DNA of 64,000 bases from Embleya hyalina (GTDB lineage: Bacteria; Actinomycetota; Actinomycetes; Streptomycetales; Streptomycetaceae). The notes beneath the pieces were generated by a model. It had not been told where the DNA came from and searched no databases. It saw nothing but the letters and a program-made list of their open reading frames with translations. The translations under genes and the position numbers were made by a program. Numbering within the stretch: the first letter of the stretch is position 1; each line of letters begins with the position of its first letter. Where the stretch lies: positions 128,888-192,887 of the forward strand of contig NZ_BIFH01000015.1 in the NCBI RefSeq assembly GCF_003967355.1, given 5' to 3'. Below are positions 25,051-34,917 of this stretch, piece after piece.

Positions 25051-26109
25051 ATGCACTCGTCCCCGGGCTCGTATCCGGGCCAGGGTGGCGGCTACCCGCC
25101 CCCGCCCCCGCCCTACGCGGCCACACCGGCCCCACCGCCGTACGACCCGGGTGGCGCGTACCACCCCGGCGGCCCGGGCGCGCCCGCCGGCGGTCACGGC
25201 GCGCCGCCGCGACCGGGGCCCGCCCGACCCGCGTTCGGCGCGTTGCGCGGCACCGTGGCCGGGATCAGCCTGGTGCTGGCCGTGCTGTTGTCGATCCCCG
25301 CCCTGTCCGCGCTGTGGTTGCGTTGGGAGGTGGTCTCCGACCAGGGGTTCACGGACAACGCGGTCGAGTTGATCGACGAGTCGGCGATCCGCAGCGAGGT
25401 CGCGCGGCTGATGACCGACGAGGTGATGCGGCAACTGCCGCCCGGGGTCCGGAGTCAGGTGCCGCGCCAGGTGGTGCAGACGGCGGTGACCGAGGAGATC
25501 GCCAAGCCGACGTTCAAGGCGGTCTGGAAGGACGGCGTCTCCACCGCGCACGACGTGGTGTTGTCCTCGCTGCTCGGCCGGGACGGCAAGAACGTGCAGA
25601 CCGACGGCGACAACGTCGTGGTCAACCTGAAGAGCCCGATCGACGCGATCGTGGGGCAGTTGAACAGGGCCGGGATCCCGGTCTCCAAGGCGGGCCTGCC
25701 GACCAGCATCCCGATCGACCTCGCGCAACTGCCGCACGCCTCCGACGCGAAGCAGGGTCGGGACGCGCTCCAAGCGGTGGACGACGCGGGTCGGTGGTTG
25801 CCGATCCTGGCCCTGGTACTCCTGGTGATCGGCCTGGCGGTCGCGGTCAACCGGTTCCGCGCGCTGGTGATGACCGGCGTCGGGCTGTTCGTCACCAGCG
25901 GCCTGCTGCTGATCCTGGTCAACGCCGCGAGCGGTCCGGTCGCCGACGAGTTGGCCGCTCGCAACACGCTGAACCGGGACGGCATCGAGGCCGTCTACGG
26001 CGTGTTCACCGACTCGCTGGACACGATGTCCTGGTCGGTGTTCGCGGCCTCGATCGTGATGATCGTGGTGGGCGCCGTCGGGCTGGGCATGCGCGGTCGG
26101 CGGCGCTGA
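25051..26109 (+). CDS. Integral membrane protein with Pro-rich N-terminus
   Basis: 352 residues. A Pro/Gly/Tyr-rich cytoplasmic N-terminus (about 1-65) is followed by a transmembrane helix (VAGISLVLAVLLSIPALSAL) and a predicted extracellular domain of about 150 residues (containing LMTDEVMRQLPPGVRSQVPR). Three C-terminal membrane helices end at GMRGRRR. A strong GGAGGA ribosome site precedes the ATG. Similar proteins are conserved in Streptomyces near mqnA; the function is unknown. Confidence 0.75.
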   Translation: MHSSPGSYPGQGGGYPPPPPPYAATPAPPPYDPGGAYHPGGPGAPAGGHGAPPRPGPARPAFGALRGTVAGISLVLAVLLSIPALSALWLRWEVVSDQGFTDNAVELIDESAIRSEVARLMTDEVMRQLPPGVRSQVPRQVVQTAVTEEIAKPTFKAVWKDGVSTAHDVVLSSLLGRDGKNVQTDGDNVVVNLKSPIDAIVGQLNRAGIPVSKAGLPTSIPIDLAQLPHASDAKQGRDALQAVDDAGRWLPILALVLLVIGLAVAVNRFRALVMTGVGLFVTSGLLLILVNAASGPVADELAARNTLNRDGIEAVYGVFTDSLDTMSWSVFAASIVMIVVGAVGLGMRGRRR

Positions 26110-26148
26110 CCGCCGCGCGCGGGTCCGCCGAGCGATCCGCGTCGGCGA

Positions 26149-26187
26149 GCGAGGGCGGGACGGGGACGATCCCCGACCCGCCCTCGC
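26149..26187. terminator. Bidirectional terminator
   Basis: GCGAGGGCGGG (26149-26159) pairs with CCCGCCCTCGC (26177-26187), with an inner CGGGG/CCCCG stem, between convergent genes. Confidence 0.75.
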
Positions 26188-26199
26188 GGCGTTCCCGGG

Positions 26200-26691
26200 T
26201 CAGGCCAGGTTGCGGGTGGAGCCCTCGTCGTCGTCCTGTTCGATGTGGATGTCGTCCACGGAGATGTCCACCTCGACCACCTCCAGGCCGGTCATCCGCT
26301 CGATCGACTCGATCACGTGGTCGCGTACCGCCGCGGCGACCTCGGCGATCGGCGCGCCGTATTCGACGACCAGGCTCAGGTCGACCGCGCACTGCTTCTC
26401 GCCGACCTCGACGCTGACCCCGCGCGCGACGTCGGGGCGACCGCCCGGGACCGCCTTGCGCATCGCGGCGAAGGCCCGCGAGACGCCGCTGCCCAGCGCG
26501 TACACCCCCGGGATCTCGCGGGCCGCGAGCCCGGCGACCTTGGCCACCACGCCGTCCGCGATCGAGGTGCGGCCGCGGTCGGTGGCCAGCGCGGTCACCT
26601 CCGTGAGGTGCGCGGCTCCGGTCGACAGGCGCTCGACGCGCTCCGGGCTCGTGGTGCTCCCGGTCGCCGGGCGGGTGGGTGCGTCTGCCAT
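26200..26691 (-). CDS. Asp23/Gls24 family envelope stress protein
   Basis: 163 residues. The Asp23 domain (about 45-150) reads SIADGVVAKVAGLAAREIPG, VSVEVGEKQCAVDLSLVVEY, IAEVAAAVRDHVIESIERMT and VEVDISVDDIHI. Family members associate with the membrane or envelope under stress. It stands alone here, converging with the membrane protein gene. Confidence 0.88.
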   Translation of the reverse strand: MADAPTRPATGSTTSPERVERLSTGAAHLTEVTALATDRGRTSIADGVVAKVAGLAAREIPGVYALGSGVSRAFAAMRKAVPGGRPDVARGVSVEVGEKQCAVDLSLVVEYGAPIAEVAAAVRDHVIESIERMTGLEVVEVDISVDDIHIEQDDDEGSTRNLA

Positions 26692-27021
26692 GACTGGAAC
26701 CTCGTCTTTCGCCGCGTTCGTGAGAGGTGGGGGCTCCCCTCACACAGGTGTGACCCCTTCCCGGTCGGTTCCTCACGCAATCCGGGCGAATTAATCCGAT
26801 CGGCCGCGACCGGGCCGCGCGCGAGCCCGGATCGACGGCCCGGCGGCGGTCCCGCGATCGTCCGGCCGCGCTCCGGCGGCTGCCTATCGGCGGTCCGGCG
26901 GTCCTGTCGAGCGACGGGAACATGTTTCATTTCACTCCCGGCCAACCGTTCAGGAGGCTTGCTCCCGCATGGGGAACCGCCTGTGATGGGACCCCTGCAC
27001 CCCGGCCAAGGAGGAAACACT
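26692..27021. other. Intergenic region before SDR gene
   Basis: No gene seen. A locally AT-rich patch (ATTAATCC near 26790 and ATGTTTCATTTC near 26921) may mark promoters for the divergent Asp23 and SDR genes. No clear operator was found. Confidence 0.45.
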
Positions 27022-27792
<771 letters not shown>

Positions 27793-27801
27793 GCGGGACT
27801 T

Positions 27802-27852
27802 CGGTCCCGGGTGCCGGGCGGGTCGCCTCGACCCGCCCGGCACCCGGGACCG
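27802..27852. terminator. 24-bp perfect-stem terminator
   Basis: Positions 27802-27825 and 27829-27852 are fully complementary with a 3-base loop (CCT). It lies between the SDR gene and the convergent chaplin gene. Confidence 0.85.
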
Positions 27853-27925
27853 GCCCGAAAACGCCAGAGGGCGCCGTCCCGGGACCGGTTGTCCCGTACA
27901 GCGCCCACCGCGATGGTGCGAAGCC

Positions 27926-28168
27926 TCAGCCGCCGTTGATGCAGGTGTTGCCGAACGCCGGGTTCACCAGGCCGACGATGTTGATGCTGTTGCCGCACAG
28001 GTTGACCGGGATGTGCACCGGGACCTGGATGTTGTTGCCCGAGGCGACACCCGGGGAGTTGACGGCGGCGCCGTCCGCGTCGGAGCTGGCGCTGGCCCCA
28101 CCGATGCCCGCGGCGAGGATGCCACCGGCGGCGACGGTGATGAAGGCCGCCTTCTTGACCGTGTTCAT
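27926..28168 (-). CDS. Short chaplin (hydrophobic aerial-hyphae protein)
   Basis: 80-residue precursor. A signal peptide (KKAAFITVAAGGILAAGIGG, cleaved near ASAS) precedes one chaplin domain: NSPGVASGNNIQVPVHIPVN, LCGNSINIVGLVNPAFGNTC and INGG, with the two conserved cysteines. Secreted short chaplins self-assemble into amyloid surface films for aerial growth. No LAxTG anchor is present, so it is the short type. This gene is a strong sign of a streptomycete. Confidence 0.93.
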   Translation of the reverse strand: MNTVKKAAFITVAAGGILAAGIGGASASSDADGAAVNSPGVASGNNIQVPVHIPVNLCGNSINIVGLVNPAFGNTCINGG

Positions 28169-28512
28169 TCTTCCTCCATGTCACAGTGCCGCACGAACGG
28201 ATGCGGCACGTGGGACAACGAAGCCCACGCCGATGGGCAACGCCCCACCGCCCGGTTCGCGGCCGATTCACCCCTACGGGGACCCCCGCTTGGGCCGTAC
28301 GCCGGCGCCGGGCGCCGGCGCACCACCCACCCGACGGGGCGCGCGCCCGACGGTCGGCGCACCACGCGGTCGGGCGGCAACGGACCGCGCCCCGCGAAGC
28401 CGGGGCTCTGCGGGGCGCGGGGACGGACGGACTCGGTGCGCGGGTCGGGGTGCGTGGGAATCGGAGGCCGGGCCGAGGCGACCGGGACGGAACGGGTGCG
28501 TCCCCGGGCGCG
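28169..28512. other. Chaplin upstream region
   Basis: No gene seen. A GC-rich hairpin (GCCCCGC with GCGGGGC, around 28389-28421) may be a terminator for the acidic-protein gene ending at 28513. The rest probably holds the developmental promoter of the chaplin gene. Confidence 0.45.
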
Positions 28513-28833
28513 TCAGGCGTCCTCGTCGTCCTCGTCGTCGTCCTCGGGCAGGTATTCGGCGCCCTCGGACTGCCAGCCGGCCTCGCTCAGTTCGGTGCCG
28601 GCGATCTCCTCGACCAGGCTGAAGGGGTCGATCAGGTACGAGACGGACTCGGCCAGGTCGCTCTCGATCGCGGCCATGGCGTCGGCCCGGTCGCCGGAGG
28701 ACAGTTCTTCGTCGGCCTTGACGCTGTCCAACGCGGCGGCGCGCAGCGCGTCCGCGTCGGTGACCTCGAGCACGATCTCGAGGTTCAGCCGGATGTAGCG
28801 GGTCGTGGACTCGGAGGAAGTCGGGTTTTCCAT
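28513..28833 (-). CDS. Acidic hypothetical protein, 106 residues
   Basis: Unrecognised, mostly helical and strongly acidic: YIRLNLEIVLEVTDADALRA, ALDSVKADEELSSGDRADAM, AAIESDLAESVSYL, and a tail of Asp/Glu (PEDDDEDDEDA). It is probably cytosolic. The ATG at 28833 opens the frame. It is a single-gene unit, with no operon partner visible. Confidence 0.7.
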   Translation of the reverse strand: MENPTSSESTTRYIRLNLEIVLEVTDADALRAAALDSVKADEELSSGDRADAMAAIESDLAESVSYLIDPFSLVEEIAGTELSEAGWQSEGAEYLPEDDDEDDEDA

Positions 28834-28923
28834 GGGCGCGAGCCTACGGGCCCACGACCGACCCCCGACGCGCTGACGCGCCGCGCGCGGCCGCGCCGAC
28901 GCGCCGTGGCGACGCTCGTGCGC

Positions 28924-29043
28924 TCAGCGGTGGCCGTACGTCACCGCAGTGAACATCAGCGCCCCGAAAACCACGGAGAATCCGAGGATGTAGATCGCGA
29001 TCCGGATCCACATCCCGGTCGCCCGGCTCTTCTCGCTCTCCAT
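28924..29043 (-). CDS. 39-residue membrane protein downstream of XRE-cupin gene
   Basis: Too short for ordinary gene calling but convincing. The sequence is MESEKSRATGMWIR, then one transmembrane helix (IAIYILGFSVVFGALMFTAV), ending TYGHR. GAGGAG lies 8 bases before the ATG, and the ATG is only 14 bases past the regulator stop, so the two are co-transcribed. The function is unknown. Confidence 0.7.
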   Translation of the reverse strand: MESEKSRATGMWIRIAIYILGFSVVFGALMFTAVTYGHR

Positions 29044-29056
29044 CACGGCGAACTCC

Positions 29057-29701
29057 TCATATGTGGGCGGGAAGGCACGGCGAGAACGCGACCAGCGCGG
29101 GCGCCGCGTGGACCATCAGGAACTCGACGGGCAGATACGCGTCGGCCGATTCCATGCGGTGCGCGAGGCCCGAGTCGAAGTGCGCCACGTCGCCGGGCGC
29201 GAGCAGGTGGGTCGCCCCGTCCAGGGTCAGCCGCAGTTGCCCGCTCTGGACGTACAGCCACTCCTCGCCCGGATGCACCCGGCCGGGCCCGTCCGCCCGC
29301 CCCGCCGGCACCCGCACCCGCAGCGCCTGCATGCCGCGTCGCGGGCTGCCCACGCGCCAGTAGGTCCAGCCGTGCGCCTCGACCGGCTCGGCCGCACGGG
29401 CGCGGACCACGGGCTCGGTCGCCGCGGCGTCCTCGCCGAGGAGTTCGGAGACGGTGGTGTTGTACACCCGGGCCAGGGTGAGCAGCGCGGGCAACGAGGG
29501 TTGCCGGCGCTCGTGTTCGAGCCGGGAGAGGTAGGCGACGGAGAGCCTGGTCAGCCGGGCGGCCTCGTCGAGCTTGAAGCCGTTCGCCAGCCGGGCCGCG
29601 CGCAGTCGGTCACCGAGCCCGGTCGGCACCGCCTCGGCGGGTTCCGGGTCGGTGGGTTCCGGGTCGGGATCGCCGATGTCGTAACTTGGAGGAGCGACCA
29701 T
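29057..29701 (-). CDS. XRE-family regulator with cupin domain
   Basis: 214 residues. The helix-turn-helix (about 28-90) has LRAARLANGFKLDEAARLTR and LSVAYLSRLEHERRQPS. The C-terminal cupin-2 barrel (about 120-205) has HPGEEWLYVQSGQLRLTLDG and APGDVAHFDSGLAHRME. Proteins of this build sense a small molecule in the cupin and repress transport or catabolic genes. Palindromes at 29731-29757 just upstream suggest autoregulation. It is followed by the 39-residue membrane protein gene. Confidence 0.88.
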   Translation of the reverse strand: MVAPPSYDIGDPDPEPTDPEPAEAVPTGLGDRLRAARLANGFKLDEAARLTRLSVAYLSRLEHERRQPSLPALLTLARVYNTTVSELLGEDAAATEPVVRARAAEPVEAHGWTYWRVGSPRRGMQALRVRVPAGRADGPGRVHPGEEWLYVQSGQLRLTLDGATHLLAPGDVAHFDSGLAHRMESADAYLPVEFLMVHAAPALVAFSPCLPAHI

Positions 29702-29730
29702 GCCTCGAGACTAGGCAGGTGCCGACCGGA

Positions 29731-29757
29731 GAGGCAATTAACTTGCCTCAGAGGCAA
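29731..29757. promoter_or_regulatory. Overlapping operator palindromes
   Basis: Three half-sites share the motif GAGGCAA: GAGGCAA (29731), TTGCCTC (29743) and GAGGCAA (29751). They form two overlapping 7-bp dyads with 5-bp and 1-bp centres, 30-56 bp from the XRE-cupin start. Confidence 0.65.
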
Positions 29758-29781
29758 ACTCGCCATCCGGCCCCTCACGCG

Positions 29782-30351
29782 TCAGGCGCACCGCCCCGCC
29801 GAGAGCGCCCCCAGCGGCAGCTCCGCCTCGACCAGCACCACCCCGTCCTCGTAACCGCACCTGCCGGCCAGCCCGGCCCGCTCGAACAACGCGAGCATCC
29901 GTCGGTTCCACGGCAGTACGTGCGCCCGCAGCCCGGTCGCCCCGCGCGCCGCCGCGTGCTCCGCCAGCGAGCGCAGCAGCGCCGTACCGAGGCCGTGCCG
30001 CTGCCACCCGTCCTCGACCATGAGCGCCACCTCCCCCACCCGCTCCCCCGCGGGGTGGAACAGCGTGGCCAGCGCGCCGATCGCCCCGTCGGGGCCGACC
30101 CCCACCAGGCTCAGCCCGTCGGCCGGCACGAGCAGCCGACCGAGGGCGCTCTCCGGCAATCGCGGCGCCGAGGTGAAGTAGCGCAATCGCCGGGTCTCCG
30201 GCGAGCACCGCTCGTGCATCGCGCGGACCTCGGCGGCGTCCTCGATCCGGGCCGTACGCACCCGCACCCGCGCGGGCCACTCGCCCACGCCGGACCCACC
30301 CACCATGGTGAGCCTGGCCCGACCCCGAATCGCCGCAGTCGTCGTCTCCAT
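29782..30351 (-). CDS. GNAT family N-acetyltransferase
   Basis: 189 residues from the ATG at 30351. The GNAT core is VRVRTARIEDAAEVRAMHER, then VGEVALMVEDGWQRHGLGTA, LLRSLAEHAAARGATGLRAH and NRRMLALFERAGL, with the acetyl-CoA loop QRHGLGTA. Similar single-domain proteins in Streptomyces resemble Pat-like or small-molecule acetyltransferases. An internal ATG at 30306 is an alternative start. The substrate is unknown. Confidence 0.85.
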   Translation of the reverse strand: METTTAAIRGRARLTMVGGSGVGEWPARVRVRTARIEDAAEVRAMHERCSPETRRLRYFTSAPRLPESALGRLLVPADGLSLVGVGPDGAIGALATLFHPAGERVGEVALMVEDGWQRHGLGTALLRSLAEHAAARGATGLRAHVLPWNRRMLALFERAGLAGRCGYEDGVVLVEAELPLGALSAGRCA

Positions 30352-30504
30352 CACCGCACCGCCTTTCGCCACCGGAGCGGTCCTCGCGATCCGTCCCCGT
30401 CGAACCCCCACGGTGTCGAGACGGTGTTACGCGTCGACTACGTGGACGTGTCCTCGGTGAACCGATCCGATGACGTCGTGCCCCGGTGGCGAAACGCGGG
30501 CGAC

Positions 30505-31881
30505 TCAGCCCGCCAGGTGGCCGAGCAGGTCCTGCCGGGTGACCACGCCCTGCGGCTTGCCGTGCACGAGCACCAGCGCCGCGTCGGCCTGCTCCAGCAC
30601 CCGCGCCAGCCGTGCGATCGGCTCACCGGAGCCGATCACCGGCATCGGCGGCGACATGAACTTCTCCAGCGGGTCGCCCGCCGACGCCCGGCCGGCCACC
30701 AGCGCGTCCAGCAGGTCGCGCTCGGCGATCGAGCCGACCACCTCGGCGGCCATCACGTCGGGGTGCCCGGCACCGGGCTTGACCACCGGCATCTGGCTGA
30801 CCCCGAACTCGCGCAGGACCGCGATCGAGTCGCCGACCGTTTCCTCCGGGTGCACGTGCACCAGCGCCGGCAGGTCGCCCTGCTTGCGGGTGAGGATGTC
30901 GGCCACCGTGGCCTCGCCCTGGTCCGCGTCCAGGAAGCCGTAGTCGGCCATCCACTCGTCGTTGAAGATCTTGCTCAGGTAGCCGCGCCCGGAGTCCGGC
31001 AGCAGCACCACGACCACATCGTCGGGACCCAGCCGCTCGGCCGCGCGCAGCGCCGCGACCACGGCCATCCCGCACGAGCCGCCGACGAGCAGGCCCTCCT
31101 CGCGGGCGAGCCGACGGGTCATCAGGAACGAGTCCCGGTCGGACACCGCGATGATCTCGTCCGGCACCGCGCTGTCGTACGCGGTCGGCCAGAAGTCCTC
31201 GCCGACGCCCTCGACCAGGTACGGCCGACCGCTGCCGCCGGAGTACACCGAGCCCTCGGGGTCGGCGCCGACCACCCGCACGCCGCCGTTGGAGACCTCC
31301 TTGAGGAACCGCCCCGTCCCGGAGATGGTGCCGCCGGTGCCGACGCCCGCCACGAAGCAGGTGATCCGGCCGTCGGTCTGCTCCCACAGCTCGGGGCCGG
31401 TGGAGAGGTAGTGCGACTGCGGGTTCTCCGGGTTGGAGTACTGGTCGGGCTTCCACGCGCCGGGCGTCTCGCGCACCAGCCGGTCCGAGACGTTGTAGTA
31501 CGAGTCGGGGTGCTCGGGGTCGACGGCGGTCGGGCAGACCACCACCTCGGCTCCGTACGCCCGCATCACGTTGATCTTGTCCATGCTGACCTTGTCCGGG
31601 CAGACGAACACACACTTGTATCCGCGCCGCTGCGCGACCATGGCGAGCCCGACGCCGGTGTTGCCGGAGGTGGGCTCGACGATCACGCCGCCGGGACGCA
31701 GCGCGCCCGACTGCTCGGCCGCGTCGATCATCCGCACGGCGATACGGTCCTTCACCGAACCGCCGGGGTTGAAGTATTCGACCTTCGCCAGCACCGTCGC
31801 CGACAACCCCGAGGTGACGGAGTTGAGCTTGACGAGGGGGGTGTCCCCGATCAGGTCGAGCATGGATTCGTGGTACCGCAC
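30505..31881 (-). CDS. cbs: Cystathionine beta-synthase
   Basis: 458-residue PLP enzyme. The PLP lysine is in NPGGSVKDRIA (K44), the phosphate loop is PTSGNTGVGLA and the substrate loop is GVGTGGTISGTG. Two C-terminal CBS domains (about 335-458) can sense adenosyl ligands. It joins serine and homocysteine in transsulfuration. The GTG at 31881 has GGAGG 6 bases upstream; an in-frame ATG lies slightly further up. It is divergent from the SGNH hydrolase gene. Confidence 0.92.
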   Translation of the reverse strand: MRYHESMLDLIGDTPLVKLNSVTSGLSATVLAKVEYFNPGGSVKDRIAVRMIDAAEQSGALRPGGVIVEPTSGNTGVGLAMVAQRRGYKCVFVCPDKVSMDKINVMRAYGAEVVVCPTAVDPEHPDSYYNVSDRLVRETPGAWKPDQYSNPENPQSHYLSTGPELWEQTDGRITCFVAGVGTGGTISGTGRFLKEVSNGGVRVVGADPEGSVYSGGSGRPYLVEGVGEDFWPTAYDSAVPDEIIAVSDRDSFLMTRRLAREEGLLVGGSCGMAVVAALRAAERLGPDDVVVVLLPDSGRGYLSKIFNDEWMADYGFLDADQGEATVADILTRKQGDLPALVHVHPEETVGDSIAVLREFGVSQMPVVKPGAGHPDVMAAEVVGSIAERDLLDALVAGRASAGDPLEKFMSPPMPVIGSGEPIARLARVLEQADAALVLVHGKPQGVVTRQDLLGHLAG

Positions 31882-32206
31882 GGAACCTCCGCCATGAGTG
31901 CGCATCAGCCGGGGCCGGATGGCCCGAAATCCTCACATTGCGCGAACTTCTCCCAGCCTAGTGGCCCCTTTCGATCTCCAGGGCGGATGGCCGTGCCGGC
32001 CGCTCGCCCGCCTCGCGGCGGGTGTCCGCGCGGGCACCCGTGCCGTTCGGCGGCGCAAGGCCGCGCGGACCCGGGCCAACGCGCCCGCGCCGGCGCGCCG
32101 CTCGGTACCCGCCGACGAACCTGACGGTCGGTTAGGGTCGGCGTGGAGTCCGTGACGGGGAGGAGACCGAGGCCTTGGACACGACGGCAGGCCGCGGAGC
32201 ACGGCG
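31882..32206. other. cbs/SGNH divergent intergenic region
   Basis: No gene seen. TTAGGGT near 32132 is a plausible -10 for the rightward hydrolase gene. No convincing operator was found. Confidence 0.4.
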
Positions 32207-33328
32207 ATGATGCGCACCCGGATGGCCCGCCGGGTCGCCGCCGCCGCCGCGTTCGGCGGTGGCGGTGTGGGCGTGCTGACCGGGGCGATGTTCGCGGTGT
32301 TGTACACCGAGGCGAAGATGGCCCGCCGCACGGTGGGCGAGCCGGACGGCGAACCGCCGACCGCCGACGGTGTATACGGCGAGTACGGCGACCAGCCCGG
32401 CGAGCCGATCGTCTTCGCCGTGATCGGCGACTCCACCGCCGCCGGCCTCGGCGTCGAGGATCCGATGCAGACCCCCGGCGCGCTGCTCGCCTCCGGCCTG
32501 GCCGCGGTCGCCGAACAGCCGGTGCGGCTGGTCAACGTCGCGCTGTCCGGCGCCCAGTCCTCGGACCTGGAGCGCCAGGTCACGCTCGCCCTGCGGCACG
32601 AGCTCGACGTGGCGATGATCATGATCGGCGCCAACGACGTCACCCACCGGATGCGCCCGGCCGAGTCGGTGCGCCACCTCGAACAGGCCACCCGCCGCCT
32701 GATCGCCTCCGGCGTCGAGGTGGTCGTGGCCACCTGCCCCGACCTGGGCACGATCGAGCCGATCGCGCAGCCGCTGCGCTACCTGGCCCGGCAGTGGAGC
32801 CGCAATCTGGCCGCCGCGCAGACCATCGCGGTGGTCGAGGCGGGCGGGCGTACCGTCTCGCTCGGCGCGCTGCTCGGGCCGGAGTTCCTGGCCCGTCCCA
32901 AGGCGATGTTCGGCCCGGACCGCTTCCACCCCTCGATCGAGGGCTACGCCACCGCCGCGATGGCCTCGCTGCCGTCGTTGTGCGCCGCGCTCGACCTGTG
33001 GCCGCTGGACGAGGTGCGCCCGGACAGCTTCCGCGGCGAGGGGGTGCTGCCCATCGCGCAGGCCGCGATCGAGGCCGCGGCCGAGGGCGGCACCGAGGTG
33101 GCCGGCACCGACGTGGGCGGTCGCGAACGCGGCCCGCGCGGGCGCTGGGCGCTGCTTCGACACCGTCGGCGGCAGCAGATCCCGACGCCCGCCACGGTGG
33201 ACCCGGAGAGCCCTTCCGAGGCCGCCGAGGGGTCCGGAACGCACGGCGGGAGGCCCGGGGCGGACGGCGGTTCGGGTCTGTCGAGCCCATTCGAGGACGT
33301 CCGGGGTAATGTGGCGGAGGAAATCTGA
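32207..33328 (+). CDS. SGNH/GDSL-type hydrolase, membrane-anchored
   Basis: 373 residues. An N-terminal hydrophobic segment (AAAAAFGGGGVGVLTGAMFAVL without cleavage site; an anchor) precedes an SGNH esterase fold: Ser in VIGDSTAAG (S76), the GANDVTH Asn block, and Asp/His in DRFHPSIEGYA. The C-terminal about 100 residues are low-complexity. It probably deacylates a cell-envelope lipid or glycan. The order cbs, SGNH hydrolase, thiolase is widely conserved in actinobacteria (from memory). Confidence 0.85.
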   Translation: MMRTRMARRVAAAAAFGGGGVGVLTGAMFAVLYTEAKMARRTVGEPDGEPPTADGVYGEYGDQPGEPIVFAVIGDSTAAGLGVEDPMQTPGALLASGLAAVAEQPVRLVNVALSGAQSSDLERQVTLALRHELDVAMIMIGANDVTHRMRPAESVRHLEQATRRLIASGVEVVVATCPDLGTIEPIAQPLRYLARQWSRNLAAAQTIAVVEAGGRTVSLGALLGPEFLARPKAMFGPDRFHPSIEGYATAAMASLPSLCAALDLWPLDEVRPDSFRGEGVLPIAQAAIEAAAEGGTEVAGTDVGGRERGPRGRWALLRHRRRQQIPTPATVDPESPSEAAEGSGTHGGRPGADGGSGLSSPFEDVRGNVAEEI

Positions 33329-33339
33329 CTGGCCGTCAG
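33325..33339. promoter_or_regulatory. Small dyad at end of SGNH gene
   Basis: CTGAC and GTCAG (33325-33329 and 33335-33339) flank TGGCC. The 15-bp dyad overlaps the stop of the SGNH gene, 147 bp before the thiolase gene. It is a possible operator only. Confidence 0.3.
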
Positions 33340-33485
33340 TTCGGGCGTGGGACAGGTCGCACGATCCACCCCTCCCGTTTTCGGCTACCAGGCAGTAACT
33401 TCAAGCGTCAGTTGCGCATCCGTACCGACGAGAGTCCTCGCGGGGTCCTCGTACCGACGGCCGCGAAGACCACATAGGAGTCCCG

Positions 33486-34706
33486 ATGCCCGAAGCAGTC
33501 ATCGTCGCCACCGCCCGTTCCCCGATCGGCCGCGCCTTCAAGGGTTCGCTGAAGGACCTGCGGGCGGACGACCTGACCGCCCTGATGGTCCGCGCCGCGC
33601 TGGACAAGGTCCCGGCGCTCGACCCGAAGGACATCGACGACCTGATGCTGGGCTGCGGCCTGCCGGGCGGCGAGCAGGGCTTCAACATGGGCCGCAACGT
33701 CTCGGTCCTGCTCGGCTACGACCACCTGCCCGGAACCACGATCACCCGCTACTGTTCCTCCTCGCTGCAGACCACCCGGATGGCGATGCACGCGATCCGC
33801 GCGGGCGAGGGCGACGCGTACATCTCCGCCGGCGTCGAGATGGTCACCAGCACCCGGGGCAAGGGCAGCAGCGACTCGATCCCGGACACCAAGAACCCGC
33901 TCTTCGCCGAGGGCGCGGCCCGCACCGCCGCGGCCGTCGAGCAGGGCACGACCTGGACCGACCCGCGCGAGGCCGGACTGCTCCCCGACGTCTACATCGG
34001 GATGGGCTTCACCGCGGAGAACCTGGCCCAGCACAAGGGCGTCTCGCGCGCCGAGCAGGACGAGTTCGCGGTGCGCTCGCAAAACCGCACCGAGAAGGCG
34101 ATCGCCGACGGCTTCTGGGCCGAGGACATCACCCCGGTCACCCTGGCCGACGGCACCGTGGTGAGCAAGGACGACGGCCCGCGCGCGGGCACCACGCTCG
34201 AGGGCGTCTCCGGCCTCAAGCCGGTCTTCCGCCCGGACGGCACGATCACCGCCGGCAACGCGTGCCCGCTCAACGACGGCGCCGCCGCGGTGATCGTGAT
34301 GTCCGACACCAAGGCCCGCGAGCTGGGCCTGACCCCGCTCGCCCGGATCGTCTCCACCGCGGTGTCCGGCCTGTCGCCCGAGATCATGGGCTACGGCCCG
34401 GTCGAGGCCTCGCGGATCGCGATGGCCCGCGCCGGCCTGACCTCGGCCGACATCGATCTGGTCGAGATCAACGAGGCGTTCGCCGCCCAGGTCATCCCGT
34501 CCTACCGGGACCTCGGCTTCGACCTGGACAAGGTGAACGTCAACGGCGGCGCGATCGCGATCGGCCACCCGTTCGGCATGACCGGCGCGCGGATCACCAG
34601 CACGCTGATCAACTCGCTGCGGTGGCACGACAAGCAGTGGGGCCTGGAGACCATGTGCGTCGGCGGCGGCATGGGCATGGCCATGGTGCTGGAGCGCATG
34701 AGCTGA
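33486..34706 (+). CDS. Acetyl-CoA acetyltransferase (thiolase)
   Basis: 406 residues. The nucleophilic cysteine is C90 in [10 protein letters not shown]. The NEAFAAQ motif, [16 protein letters not shown] (active-site His) and the C-terminal [11 protein letters not shown] (second Cys) are all present, so it should be active. It acts in beta-oxidation or acetoacetyl-CoA formation. A weak GGAG ribosome site precedes the ATG at 33486. A long terminator stem follows. Confidence 0.92.
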   Translation: MPEAVIVATARSPIGRAFKGSLKDLRADDLTALMVRAALDKVPALDPKDIDDLMLGCGLPGGEQGFNMGRNVSVLLGYDHLPGTTITRYCSSSLQTTRMAMHAIRAGEGDAYISAGVEMVTSTRGKGSSDSIPDTKNPLFAEGAARTAAAVEQGTTWTDPREAGLLPDVYIGMGFTAENLAQHKGVSRAEQDEFAVRSQNRTEKAIADGFWAEDITPVTLADGTVVSKDDGPRAGTTLEGVSGLKPVFRPDGTITAGNACPLNDGAAAVIVMSDTKARELGLTPLARIVSTAVSGLSPEIMGYGPVEASRIAMARAGLTSADIDLVEINEAFAAQVIPSYRDLGFDLDKVNVNGGAIAIGHPFGMTGARITSTLINSLRWHDKQWGLETMCVGGGMGMAMVLERMS

Positions 34707-34734
34707 CCCGCACGAACCGCCTCGGTCGAACCGA

Positions 34735-34782
34735 CGCCCCGCGCGGCCGGTCCGGGTCACCCCGGGCCGGCCGCGCGGGGCG
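34735..34782. terminator. Strong terminator after thiolase gene
   Basis: A perfect 16-bp stem pairs 34735-34750 with 34767-34782, and the 16-base loop contains further CCGGG/CCCGG pairing. It lies 28 bases past the stop. Confidence 0.75.
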
Positions 34783-34917
34783 ATTCGCTCGCCGCACCCG
34801 CCCCGCCACGCGGGTCCGAGATCCCGTCCCGTCGGGACGTCGCGCCCTGGCGGCAAGGCGGCGACGGCGCGACCCTGGAGGGGAAGGGTTCTCCGGGTCG
34901 GCCGAGGGTTGCGGATC

